Origin: Aquimarina sp. AU58
GTDB taxonomy: Bacteria; Bacteroidota; Bacteroidia; Flavobacteriales; Flavobacteriaceae
DNA length: 64,000 nucleotides
Reading direction: 5' to 3'
Assembly (NCBI RefSeq): GCF_900312745.1
Contig: NZ_OMPD01000003.1
Location: forward strand, 1 to 64,000
Position 1 is the stretch's first letter. The number at the start of each line of letters is the position of its first letter. Under the pieces are notes generated by a model. The model was not told the DNA's origin, did not search any database, and was given only the letters and a program-made list of their open reading frames with translations. Of this stretch, positions 8,282-17,452 are shown one piece after another. The translations under genes and the position numbers were made by a program.

Positions 8282-8863
8282 ATGAATTTCAAAAAAACTA
8301 TAGCAAAAATATTACTTGATCTTATACCTGTAGCCATTGGAGTGTATGTTGGAATTTTAGGAAGTAATTGGAATGAAAACCAAAAGACAATAGAATTTAA
8401 AGATCGAACTATAGAGAGAATAAAAAAAGAAATAGAAAAAAATAAAGGTTTAATTCTTCAAGTGAAAGACTATCATGTAATGGTAAATGAAAAAATAAAA
8501 AAAATGCCGAGAATTGAATCACCTAAAGACACTATAAGTTTAGGTTTTTGGAGAGGACTTAGAATACCAAGATTACAAAAATCTGCATACCAAACTGCAA
8601 TACAAACCGGTATAATCGGTGAAATAAAAATAGATCTTTTAGAAAAAATAAATGAAGCATATCTACAAATAGACCTATACAATCAATTTAGAAACACAGC
8701 TTCACAAGGTCTCTACGCCAAAGATTTCTCTGACACCCAAAACCTTAATAAGATCGCTTCTTTTTTAGGTGTAACAATGGTAGATTTATATTATCTCGAA
8801 AATGAAATAATCGAAAAGTTCAAAACTTGCCTTTCAGAAATTGATAAAACAAGTAAAGAATAA
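8282..8863 (+). CDS. DUF6090-like membrane-anchored protein
   Basis: 193 residues. One N-terminal membrane segment (about 9-28, LLDLIPVAIGVYVGILG) followed by SNWNENQK and a lysine/glutamate-rich coiled-coil. The order 'membrane helix, xxNWNE, basic coiled-coil' is that of the DUF6090 family common in flavobacteria, whose function is unknown. The usual family member is somewhat longer. Transcribed alone between lysA and a convergent amidohydrolase. Confidence 0.55.
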   Translation: MNFKKTIAKILLDLIPVAIGVYVGILGSNWNENQKTIEFKDRTIERIKKEIEKNKGLILQVKDYHVMVNEKIKKMPRIESPKDTISLGFWRGLRIPRLQKSAYQTAIQTGIIGEIKIDLLEKINEAYLQIDLYNQFRNTASQGLYAKDFSDTQNLNKIASFLGVTMVDLYYLENEIIEKFKTCLSEIDKTSKE

Positions 8864-8988
8864 TATACATATTATATTAAGCTAAGTATTTAAAAAAAAT
8901 ACCTATTTAAATTTACTATAACTAGTGATGGCATGTAAAGTAAATCTTTTGTACCCAGACAAGGTTTAATTTACACTCTCAACTAGTA

Positions 8989-10557
8989 TTACTCCCTTAT
9001 TATCCCTGGTTGTAAAATAGTAAACTTCTCTTTTTCTTTTGCTTCATCTACCATTCTTTTTACGTCTGCAAGAAGTGCTTTAGCATCATAAATTACCCCA
9101 TCTTTAATAGTATACTTAACCCCTCCTGCCCGAATAACTTTGTTATCATCTGTTAATCGAATAGCTCCTGTTCCGTAAAGCACTTTTAAGTTCTGAAGTG
9201 GATTCTCTTCTACTACTACAAAATCTGCTAGTTTACCTACTTCGACAGAACCAATTTTATCTGATACTCCTAAAGCTTCTGCCCCATTTAATGTAGCTGC
9301 CCTAATTATTTCAAGAGGATGAAAACCAGCTTCTCGAAACAATTCTAATTCTCGTATATAAGCAAAACCATATAATTGAAAAATAAATCCAGAATCTGAT
9401 CCTACCGTAACACGCCCTCCTCTATTTTTATATTCATTAATAAAGGTCATCCATAGTCGATAATTTTCTCTCCAAACTACTTCTTGTTCTGTTCCCCAGT
9501 CATGCCAATACGAACCATGTGAGATTTTACTGGGTTGATAAAATCTCCATAACGAAGGCAATGTATAAGTCTCATGCCATTCTGCTCTACGAGCCCTTTG
9601 TAAATCCCTACTCGCTTCGTAAATATTAAAGGTTGGATCTAATGTAAAATCGAGTTCTATTAACTCATTCATCACTTTATTCCAATGGTCAGAATAGGGT
9701 TTCGCTGCTTGTTTCCATAGCTTACCCGCTTCTTCAAATCGGTGTTGTTCATTTTGATAATTATAATCCAAAGGGTAATGCTGAACGGTTTTATCTTCAA
9801 ACAACGCCTCTGGCAATCCGTACCAGTGTTCCATAGAGGTAAGTCCTGCTTTTGCAGAATTTAGAACATTCCATCGAGCCACATCGGTTTGAGAATGATG
9901 ACAGGCAGAACGTAGTCCCAATTTTTTATTTTCATCTAATGCCGCTGTCATAATTTCTGGAGCTGCTCCAAAGAATTTTATCCCATCTGCTCCTTTCTTT
10001 GCATTTTCCTGAACCCATTTTCTTGCCATCTCAGGAGTACTTATTGGCGAAGTACTACCCTGTCCAAATCCCGTGTATGCAAAAATGCGAGGAGCTATAA
10101 TTTCGTTTTTCTCACTTGCTCTTTTTAACTTCATTGTCCAATCTACACCTCTTCCACTAGGCTCCCTAACAGTGGTTATACCATGTGCCATCCATAATTT
10201 AAAAACATAATCAGCATCTGCACCTTGCGCCGCTCCACCGATATGCCCGTGCATATCTACAAAACCCGGCAACACATACATTCCTTCTGCATTAAGCTCC
10301 TTACCTCCTGCCTTTAATACAGGGCGTTTAACAGCATTAATTGGCATACCTGGATACCCAACAACAACAATGTTTTTAATTATGTTATTTTCTACAACAA
10401 TATCAACTGGTCCTCTTGGGGGCGCACCATTACCATTAATTAGTGTTATACCTCTGATGATTAATTGAGAGAAAGGCCCTTCTTTAAACTCTTGTGCATT
10501 GGTTTGCAACACCATAAATACGACAAGAAGGCAAAGTAAGTGTTTTATGATTTTCAT
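8989..10557 (-). CDS. Exported metal-dependent amidohydrolase
   Basis: 522 residues with a signal peptide (1-21, ending VLQTNAQ). The amidohydrolase fold is shown by the metal-binding HxH motif in VDMHGHIGG (about 102-106), a possible bridging Lys in GADGIKFFG, His residues in SACHHSQ and SMEHWYG, and the catalytic Asp in VGSDSGF near 390. The late GVSDKIGSVEVGKLADFVVV segment is the typical return to the beta-sandwich. Such secreted enzymes act on dipeptides, imides or similar amide substrates; the substrate cannot be told from sequence. Transcribed alone. Confidence 0.85.
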   Translation of the reverse strand: MKIIKHLLCLLVVFMVLQTNAQEFKEGPFSQLIIRGITLINGNGAPPRGPVDIVVENNIIKNIVVVGYPGMPINAVKRPVLKAGGKELNAEGMYVLPGFVDMHGHIGGAAQGADADYVFKLWMAHGITTVREPSGRGVDWTMKLKRASEKNEIIAPRIFAYTGFGQGSTSPISTPEMARKWVQENAKKGADGIKFFGAAPEIMTAALDENKKLGLRSACHHSQTDVARWNVLNSAKAGLTSMEHWYGLPEALFEDKTVQHYPLDYNYQNEQHRFEEAGKLWKQAAKPYSDHWNKVMNELIELDFTLDPTFNIYEASRDLQRARRAEWHETYTLPSLWRFYQPSKISHGSYWHDWGTEQEVVWRENYRLWMTFINEYKNRGGRVTVGSDSGFIFQLYGFAYIRELELFREAGFHPLEIIRAATLNGAEALGVSDKIGSVEVGKLADFVVVEENPLQNLKVLYGTGAIRLTDDNKVIRAGGVKYTIKDGVIYDAKALLADVKRMVDEAKEKEKFTILQPGIIRE

Positions 10558-10759
10558 TTTAAAAGATTTGCATGAAATAAGAAAGATAAGTGTACTTCTT
10601 TACGATTTAAAAACACTCTATCTGTATAATTGTGATTAAACTTACTCAATTCAAAATAAAATTGAATGATCTCTATGAAGAATTTAACACCAATACATCT
10701 CTCAGTATTAAAATTTAATATTCACTATCTTTAAATACACTATCAAAATCATTTTAATC

Positions 10760-11272
10760 ATGGAAAAGTTACAATGGAATTCGTTTACCAAAAAAATTTA
10801 CATTCATAAATCTATTGAAGAATTATATGATTTATGGGCAACCTCTAAAGGGATTACTTCCTGGTTTTTAAAGCAAGCTGAATATACCACTATTGATGGA
10901 CAAATCAGGAAACCATCACAGCGCATCCAAAAAGGTGACACATACACCTGGCAATGGCATAATTGGGATGAGAAAGAAAAAGGAGAAGTACTAGAAGCTA
11001 ATGGAAACAACTATATTGAAATTAACTTTAGCAGCTCAAAAGTTTCGGTAAAGCTCGAAAAGAAAAACAATGCAACTATGGTAACTTTATCTCAGTTTGA
11101 TATCCCTTCGGATGATAAAAGTAAGCTACAAATACATTATGGATGTAGTAATGGCTGGACGTTTTGGCTCGCCAACTTAAAAGCTTTTGTAGAGCACGGT
11201 ATTTTGCTAAATGAAACTGAAATAAATTTACAGGAAAATGAACTTTCGGGGTATGAATTTGTAAATATGTGA
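10760..11272 (+). CDS. SRPBCC (AHSA1-type) domain protein
   Basis: 170 residues, cytoplasmic. The start (KKIYIHKSIEELYDLWATSKGITSWFL) and the later Gly/Trp helix region (HYGCSNGWTFWLANLKAFVEHG) are characteristic of the START-like SRPBCC fold, AHSA1 subgroup, which binds hydrophobic ligands or co-chaperones. Ligand unknown. The stop codon directly abuts the stop of the convergent DUF3820 gene. Confidence 0.8.
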   Translation: MEKLQWNSFTKKIYIHKSIEELYDLWATSKGITSWFLKQAEYTTIDGQIRKPSQRIQKGDTYTWQWHNWDEKEKGEVLEANGNNYIEINFSSSKVSVKLEKKNNATMVTLSQFDIPSDDKSKLQIHYGCSNGWTFWLANLKAFVEHGILLNETEINLQENELSGYEFVNM

Positions 11273-11497
11273 TTATAAATTTTTAATATTTCTAACTAAG
11301 TATTCTAATCCATTAAGTTTTAATTCATATACTGTTTGTAATTGTTGCCCTAGCAGTCCTTTGGGAAAACCTTTGTTATGATACCACACAACATAATACT
11401 CTGGAAGATCGATCAGATATCTGTCTTTATATTTACCAAATGGCATTTTGGCATGGGCTAGTTTGATTAAAAAATCCTTTTGGAGTTGGATTTCCAT
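11273..11497 (-). CDS. DUF3820 family protein
   Basis: 74 residues. The motif MPFGKYKDRYLIDLPEYYVVWY is the family hallmark (FGKxK...lp..Y..W). DUF3820 proteins are small and of unknown role; the same module forms the C-terminus of ExoX-like exonucleases, and indeed the exonuclease at 59621-60400 in this window carries a related tail. The gene ends exactly where the convergent SRPBCC gene ends; the upstream DUF922 gene ends 22 bases before its start, so the pair may be an operon. Confidence 0.85.
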   Translation of the reverse strand: MEIQLQKDFLIKLAHAKMPFGKYKDRYLIDLPEYYVVWYHNKGFPKGLLGQQLQTVYELKLNGLEYLVRNIKNL

Positions 11498-11518
11498 GAG
11501 GTTGGTTATAACAACAAT

Positions 11519-12055
11519 TTATTTAGTAAAATCTCGGTAATACCACATTAGTGTTTCTACCTTCTTGTCCCATTTCTTTTGAGCTTCTTTATTTCTTGAG
11601 TGATCCGTTTCTTCATCATATCTCTCTTGCATATTAACTCTCATTCTCTCTACCAGCTTATACATTTTATTAAGATCTCTTCTTATATTTTTCCCTGCAC
11701 TATACTCTTTCAATCTTTTTCTCATTATTCGCGCATGCAATTCTGAAATATCAAAATGTAGTTGTTCATGTGAAAGAAGGCCTTCTGACATCTGTCCTCT
11801 CTTAACCCAAGATAGAGATGGATAGCAATAGCTATCTACCTGATAATTTAATTCAATTTCTCCTTTATCTTTACCATAAGACCATTGATAGGTGATTCCT
11901 GTATTTACGCTAGCGTCATAATGACTATTCAAATTTGGTTTCCCTCTAAAATCTGACCAGTCTAACTCGCTTCTTTCTGCGTACGAGAATTTCCCTACAT
12001 AACCATTATTACTGGTAAAAAATAAAATTAAAATAATAGTAAAGCACTTACTCAT
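11519..12055 (-). CDS. DUF922 family secreted protein
   Basis: 178 residues from the ATG at 12055 (MSKCFTIILIL...); a longer reading from a TTG at 12067 is less likely. An N-terminal hydrophobic export segment is followed by the DUF922 features: LDWSDFRGKP near residue 33 and the HEQLHFDISELHARIMR motif near 102-118, which resembles an HExxH-like zinc-protease helix with Gln at the third position. DUF922 proteins are predicted Zn-dependent proteases. Activity here is unproven because the Glu/His pattern differs from a classic HExxH. Confidence 0.75.
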   Translation of the reverse strand: MSKCFTIILILFFTSNNGYVGKFSYAERSELDWSDFRGKPNLNSHYDASVNTGITYQWSYGKDKGEIELNYQVDSYCYPSLSWVKRGQMSEGLLSHEQLHFDISELHARIMRKRLKEYSAGKNIRRDLNKMYKLVERMRVNMQERYDEETDHSRNKEAQKKWDKKVETLMWYYRDFTK

Positions 12056-12067
12056 AATTGCAAACAA

Positions 12068-12485
12068 TTATGCCCAAATAAAAGTTATATTTTCATCTAT
12101 TTCAGAGACGCCGGGGGAACACAATATGGGGCAAATATTGTTTGCTCTCAGCAAAATAGCATTATTTTTTAGTTCTAAATATACACGTATTTTTAAAAAA
12201 TACATAATTTCTAGAATCTAATTTCGATTTATTTCTCCTTTGTTTTCCTTTATATTCCAATCTAATCAATTATAATGCCAAGAAATCTTTATTTCAAAAA
12301 ACAATAATAATAAAAAAGATAACCAATACAGTATCAAATATATATAAAAAATCCTTTTTTTTATATATCAAAATGTATTTTTAGTCTAGTATTAAAAATA
12401 TTCCCCAAATAATACTAGTATACTTTATTTTTCTTCAAAAATTGATTTTCCAGGTCAATTCTTAAGGCTCCAAAATTAACAAAAA
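12068..12485. other. Gene-free stretch
   Basis: 418 bases of very AT-rich sequence between two minus-strand genes. A small hairpin (ACAATAT, six-base loop, ATATTGT) lies at about 12122-12141. No open reading frame, terminator with T run or repeat of note was seen; it should contain the promoter of the DUF922 gene at its left end. Confidence 0.5.
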
Positions 12486-14651
12486 TTATTCAACCAGAGT
12501 TAATTTTAACTCATCATCAAACTTAATTAGATATGCTGCACTATTATGATATCCTCCTAATAGTTTCTTAGAATAGTTAAATTTATTCTCGACATATTCT
12601 GTTGTTCCTTCATAAGAAGCAGAGTGATATAGATCATCAGCAGTTCCTAATCGCATTAAAATATCATACGTTATATCAAAGCCACGAATAGCCCAATTAT
12701 TAGGATCGATACCATATTCTCTCTTATATCTTTTAACAAACGGAGATACTTCTTCTCCTTCTTCAACTTCTTTGTTATCAAATTCTTTATCTACAGATGG
12801 ATAATGCATGTGCAATTTTGATAAATGTTCATTTTTAATATTATCATTATTAAATGCATTATTTTTATCTGTAGTAAACAATGTTATTTTATGACTTTCG
12901 GCTTTGGCATTAAGTAAAGGAATAACATTACTTATCATCGCTACATCATTTGATTCCAGAAAAACCCAATTAGGTTTATTCTTATCTAAAACCTTGTTTA
13001 ACCTAACTTCATAAAGATAATTACCTTCTTCAATTTTAGCTATTTTGGCATTAGGAAATTTAGCCATTAGCTTCTCTTTAATTTGTTTATGTTTTTCTCC
13101 TTGCTGCACTATAAGTACAATATTTTTATCGATAGAATCTTTTTCTACAAACGAGATTATTTTATCCTGAAGTATTACATTCGTAGGACGGGTTTGAAAA
13201 AAATTATCATACAAGCTAGATTCCTTTCTTGATGCAGGTGAAAAAACAGGTGTATTATGTTTTTTAAGTTCTGAAGCTACTATTTCTAAATTTGTTTGGT
13301 ATAATGGTCCAATCACTACATTTGTTTCGTTAAAATCATTTTCTGCCATTATTTTTTTAATATACTCTTCATTATTACTTTTCTGAGTATCAAAAACATT
13401 AAGCTCTGTAGTTATTCCTCTTGTCCTGGCAGAATCTACAGCAATCAATACTCCGCTATAAAGATCTAATGCTATTCTAAGGCTTTGCTTACTTTTAAGA
13501 AATTCTTCGGTATCTTTTCTAGCTTCAAAGTTTAAAGTATCCAAACCAAAAGGTAACATTACAGCTACTTTTTTAGGAGAGAAATTGTAAAGATTTTTAT
13601 CTAAATCTATATATTTCTCTTTGGTCATATCAAAATTGGTAACCGCAGTTAATGTGTCTTTAGGAATTGTAATAACCATACCTGCTTTAAGTCCATCTCT
13701 TAAATATGGATTCATTTTAAACAAAGAATCGGCAGAAATACCTGTACGTTGTAAAATTCTAAACACAGTTTCTTTTGGTTTTACTTCATATAACTCAAAT
13801 CCAGGTTGAATTGAATCCTTTAGAGAGACAAAAATAGTCGTAGGTACCGTAATTTGCATTCCGATAGGAAAACTAGGGTTCATATTAGGATTGAGTTTTT
13901 CTAACTCTGCTATGGTGATCCCGTGTCTTCTTGCAATATTATATTTAGTATCTTTTGGTTTTATTGTATATCTGGTTGTAGCAGATATTCTAGAATTGGT
14001 TGGATCCGCAATTATTTCACCTTGCGAAGGCTTATCTTCATATACTGGTATTCTTATTTTATCTTTCTTCTTTATCTGCTCTGCATACAATCGTTTATTA
14101 TTCTTTTTTATATCCTCAACTGTAATTTTATATTTCTTCGCTATACCATATAACGTTTCTTTTCTTTTAACTTTATGAGTAATATATCGAATAATTTTTC
14201 GCTCTTTAGGAATAATTTTCAAGCTATCAAGTACAGTATCTTTTCCTTTTTCAGGAATCGCATCAATAGCAGTAGGGTCCTTTTTTATAATTTTACCTAC
14301 ATTTAGTATTTGCCCTATATTAATCCCTTTATCAGCTTCTGGATTAAGCAAATAAATAGTTTCTATACTGATATTGTATTTTTTAGACAAACTGTATACA
14401 GTATCATCTTTTTCTACAACATGGGTATTATACTCCTGATCATCTGTGATTGGAATAGCTAAAATTTCTCCTTCATTAATTCCTTCTTTTGCTGTTGGGT
14501 TTATTCTATATATAGCTTCTGGAGTTGTATTATAACGTTTAGCTATTCTATATACATTTTCTCCTTTTGCAACAGTATGACTTTTATATTGCTGTGCAAA
14601 AGTTGAACCTGATACTATCAACAACAGAAATATCAATAAGAACTTTTTCAT
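12486..14651 (-). CDS. LysM protein with periplasmic-binding-protein-like domain
   Basis: 721 residues. Signal peptide 1-19 (ending GSTFAQ). Five LysM domains follow, beginning near residues 23, 75, 155, 227 and 286, each with the pattern (S)HxVxxxxxxYxIAKxYxxTxExIxxxNP; LysM binds peptidoglycan. From about 358 (KKVAVMLPFGLD) to the end lies a type-1 periplasmic-binding-like domain of the LpoA/branched-amino-acid-receptor kind (GPLYQTN, TPVFSPAS). The combination suggests a wall-associated sensor or an activator of cell-wall synthesis. It starts 50 bases after guaA on the same strand, a pairing I recall from other flavobacteria. Confidence 0.85.
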   Translation of the reverse strand: MKKFLLIFLLLIVSGSTFAQQYKSHTVAKGENVYRIAKRYNTTPEAIYRINPTAKEGINEGEILAIPITDDQEYNTHVVEKDDTVYSLSKKYNISIETIYLLNPEADKGINIGQILNVGKIIKKDPTAIDAIPEKGKDTVLDSLKIIPKERKIIRYITHKVKRKETLYGIAKKYKITVEDIKKNNKRLYAEQIKKKDKIRIPVYEDKPSQGEIIADPTNSRISATTRYTIKPKDTKYNIARRHGITIAELEKLNPNMNPSFPIGMQITVPTTIFVSLKDSIQPGFELYEVKPKETVFRILQRTGISADSLFKMNPYLRDGLKAGMVITIPKDTLTAVTNFDMTKEKYIDLDKNLYNFSPKKVAVMLPFGLDTLNFEARKDTEEFLKSKQSLRIALDLYSGVLIAVDSARTRGITTELNVFDTQKSNNEEYIKKIMAENDFNETNVVIGPLYQTNLEIVASELKKHNTPVFSPASRKESSLYDNFFQTRPTNVILQDKIISFVEKDSIDKNIVLIVQQGEKHKQIKEKLMAKFPNAKIAKIEEGNYLYEVRLNKVLDKNKPNWVFLESNDVAMISNVIPLLNAKAESHKITLFTTDKNNAFNNDNIKNEHLSKLHMHYPSVDKEFDNKEVEEGEEVSPFVKRYKREYGIDPNNWAIRGFDITYDILMRLGTADDLYHSASYEGTTEYVENKFNYSKKLLGGYHNSAAYLIKFDDELKLTLVE

Positions 14652-14701
14652 GTATTTATCCGATTTGTTTTTAATTCCCTAACTGTTTAATTTGTATATT
14701 T

Positions 14702-16231
14702 CTATTCCCATTCTATCGTTGCCGGAGGCTTAGAACTAATATCATACACTACTCTATTAACGCCTTTTACTCTGTTTATTATTGCATTAGAAGTTTTTTG
14801 TAAAAACTCATAAGGTAAATTTACCCAATCTGCCGTCATCCCATCGGTACTTTCTACGGCTCTTAATGCTACACAATTTTCATAAGTGCGTTCATCTCCC
14901 ATTACTCCCACACTTTGCACAGGTAACAAAATAGCCCCTGCCTGCCAAACCTTATTATAAAGTCCATTTTCTTTTAATCCATTAATGAAGATAGCATCTA
15001 CTTCTTGCAAGATAGCAACTTTCTCTGGTGTAATATCTCCCAATATTCGAATTGCCAATCCAGGACCAGGAAAAGGATGTCTTCCTAATAATTCTGGATC
15101 GAGTTCCATCGATGCTCCTACTCTACGTACCTCATCTTTAAATAACATACGTAATGGTTCTACGACTTTTAATTTCATAAAATCTGGTAATCCACCAACA
15201 TTATGGTGGGATTTAATCGTAGCAGAAGGACCATTAACAGATATAGATTCTATTACATCTGGATAAATTGTTCCTTGCCCTAACCATTTTGCATCTTCTA
15301 TTTTATGCGCTTCATCATCAAATACTTCTATAAAAATCTTTCCTATAATTTTTCGTTTTCCTTCGGGATCGCTTTCTCCAGCCAATGCATCCAAAAAACG
15401 TGCCGAAGCATCAACTCCTTTAACATTAAGCCCCATTCCTTCATACTGTTCTAATACTGCAGAGAATTCATTTTTACGTAACAATCCGTTATTCACAAAA
15501 ATACAGTGTAAGTTTTCACCAATAGCCTTATGCAACAACACTGCAGCTACTGTAGAATCTACACCTCCACTTAAACCTAATACGACTTTATCATTACCTA
15601 TTTTTTCCTTAAGCTCTGCTACCGTAGCATCTACAAAAGAACCTGGTGTCCAATCGGGTTGAACATCTGCTATTTTGATTAGGAAATTCTCTAATAATTG
15701 TTTTCCATCGGTAGAATGATATACTTCTGGATGAAATTGAATAGCATAAGTTTGCTCATTTTCTATCCTATATGCTGCATTTTCTACATCTTCTGTACTT
15801 GCTAATCTAACAGCTCCGGCAGGAAGTTTCTTTATGGTATCACTATGACTCATCCATACCTGAGAACCTTTTGTAATATTTTCAAAAAACTGTTCTTCCT
15901 CCTGTACAAATGATAAATTAGCCCGACCATACTCTCGTGTATTTGATGGAGCCACTTCTCCTCCGCTAAAATGAGCCAGGTACTGAGCACCATAACAAAC
16001 AGCCAAAAGTGGTTTGTTACCTCGAATTGCAGATAAATCAGGATGAGGAGCATCTTCTGCTCTAACAGAGAAAGGAGAACCAGAAAGGATCACTGCTTTA
16101 AAGTCTGATATATTCTCGGGTAAGTTATTATAAGGGTGTATCTCACAATATATATTTAACTCTCTAACTCGTCGTGCAATTAGCTGAGTATATTGCGATC
16201 CGAAATCTAAAATAAGTACGTTGTTTTGCAT
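14702..16231 (-). CDS. guaA: GMP synthase (glutamine-hydrolysing)
   Basis: 509 residues from the ATG at 16231 ([11 protein letters not shown]); a TTG two codons earlier lies within the promoter box and is unlikely. Converts XMP to GMP with glutamine. Seen: class I glutamine amidotransferase domain with nucleophile Cys in LLAVCYGAQ (about 78) and [11 protein letters not shown]is-x-Glu; then the ATP-pyrophosphatase P-loop [11 protein letters not shown] (about 218-228); and the C-terminal dimerisation domain ending in [12 protein letters not shown]. Full length. Confidence 0.98.
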   Translation of the reverse strand: MQNNVLILDFGSQYTQLIARRVRELNIYCEIHPYNNLPENISDFKAVILSGSPFSVRAEDAPHPDLSAIRGNKPLLAVCYGAQYLAHFSGGEVAPSNTREYGRANLSFVQEEEQFFENITKGSQVWMSHSDTIKKLPAGAVRLASTEDVENAAYRIENEQTYAIQFHPEVYHSTDGKQLLENFLIKIADVQPDWTPGSFVDATVAELKEKIGNDKVVLGLSGGVDSTVAAVLLHKAIGENLHCIFVNNGLLRKNEFSAVLEQYEGMGLNVKGVDASARFLDALAGESDPEGKRKIIGKIFIEVFDDEAHKIEDAKWLGQGTIYPDVIESISVNGPSATIKSHHNVGGLPDFMKLKVVEPLRMLFKDEVRRVGASMELDPELLGRHPFPGPGLAIRILGDITPEKVAILQEVDAIFINGLKENGLYNKVWQAGAILLPVQSVGVMGDERTYENCVALRAVESTDGMTADWVNLPYEFLQKTSNAIINRVKGVNRVVYDISSKPPATIEWE

Positions 16232-16234
16232 AGG

Positions 16235-16242
16235 CAAAAATA
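16235..16242 (-). promoter_or_regulatory. Putative -7 box of guaA
   Basis: On the minus strand TATTTTTG is followed by CCT and then the ATG. This predicts transcription starting at the A of the start codon (leaderless). A TTTC about 20 bases upstream is a weak -33 candidate. Confidence 0.45.
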
Positions 16243-16468
16243 AAATTAAATTACAACCCTCGAAATCCTAAAAGGAATAATTTTTAATATTATTTATTAT
16301 CTAAGTTTTTAGGCAACATTATTCTTATAATACAAGCAATTACCAAAAACCTTCTACCTAAACCAATTAACCGTTCATCGATATTTAATTGCATTTCACC
16401 GATTACAGTCATTATAAACGACACAATCATTTTAAATTTACATCAGAAACCTTCTAACGCCCAATACG

Positions 16469-16795
16469 ATGAATAACTTTACTTTGAAACTTGCCATAAT
16501 TATTATCCTTTTTTCTAACACAAGGTGTTTTGCCAGTGACACCGAACATAGCATAAAAATCTCTGATCAACAGATATCAAACCTTATGATAAAAGTCCCT
16601 GACACCACGATAGATCAAAATATAATATTTAACATTTCACTAAATAAAGAAAATGAGGTTCTTACTATGTCTATTTTAGAATTTATTAAAGAACACACTG
16701 ATCCATATAAAAAGAAAAATGAGGCTCAAGGTAGTTGGATCAAAAGCACTAAGTGGATTAAAGATCCTAATTGGATAAAAAAAGAGTTGGTATAG
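16469..16795 (+). CDS. Small secreted protein of unknown function
   Basis: 108 residues. Signal peptide of about 22 residues (LAIIIILFSNTRCFAS), then a short charged mature chain with a Trp/Lys-rich C-terminus containing the repeated phrase WIKxxxWIKDPNWIKKE. No domain recognised. Codon start ATG at 16469 without nearby alternatives. Isolated; followed by about 650 bases without a gene. Confidence 0.5.
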   Translation: MNNFTLKLAIIIILFSNTRCFASDTEHSIKISDQQISNLMIKVPDTTIDQNIIFNISLNKENEVLTMSILEFIKEHTDPYKKKNEAQGSWIKSTKWIKDPNWIKKELV

Positions 16796-17452
16796 TTAAT
16801 TATATAAATGTATAAAACGCCTGTAGTTCACCTCCCAAATTAGACAGAAGTATCTGTATGCACTACTTATTATTTCGCAATCAATCGTGTTTTACTTTCA
16901 CTAGTCTTTCATACGATAAAAAAACCACTACAGTTTCTAATCATAGTATGACATATTATTTCATCTTTATTTTATCATGATAAAACACTCTTAGTAACGT
17001 TTTTTATCAATTTACAATTCTAAAACGTACAACGGATAATAATTAAAACCTTTATATCGAAGGTTTAAATAGGTAAACTAAAATTAACAAATCCATACAT
17101 TCTATTAACATCAAAAAAATCCTAGGCTTCAGCCCCTTTTTTTACTAATCTTACAGAACATGTCCCCTTTTTGTCCCCCTACTTTTTTTTTATTCTATTT
17201 CTATCAGTAATAATTTTGAAGAACAAAACTAGTTTCCGACTTTTAATAAAACATACAAAATGAAGAAATACATACCAATAAATTAACAAAATAAAGTTAG
17301 CCCTTTTGCCCCAACCTTTTTGTGTACTTTTCTACCAGAATTCTGGTAGAAAAGCATTTCAATAAAACATGAATTATTATTTTACTACCTCTCCTTTAAG
17401 CTCTTTTAAACTGTAAATCAAAGCATTACTTTTAACTGCAAAACCACTTTTA
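16796..17452. other. Gene-free stretch upstream of the TPR regulator
   Basis: About 650 AT-rich bases. A perfect 28-base palindrome sits at 17327-17354 (own entry), and several pyrimidine runs near 17128-17190. A 40-codon open frame at 16858-16980 shows no coding character. The region should contain the promoter of the regulator gene. Confidence 0.5.
17327..17354. promoter_or_regulatory. 28-base perfect palindrome
   Basis: The half-site CTTTTCTACCAGAA is followed at once by its exact reverse complement. As RNA it gives a 12-bp stem with an AATT loop but no T run follows on either strand, so it is a poor terminator. Its position about 100 bases before a LuxR-type regulator gene makes an operator plausible (inference). 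Confidence 0.5.

Noticed and set aside
11519..12055. DUF922 protein as a confirmed zinc protease
   Set aside because: The motif is HEQLH followed by a helix; it satisfies HExxH loosely, but the further ligands are not certain, so only the family is called.
13621..14178. Plus-strand frames rich in Phe, Ile and Tyr that look like membrane proteins
   Set aside because: Antisense to the LysM protein gene; the apparent membrane pattern arises from complementing Lys/Asn-rich codons.
16858..16980. 40-codon open frame in the gap before the TPR regulator
   Set aside because: No signal or membrane pattern, no paralogue, no promoter or terminator that fits; likely chance.
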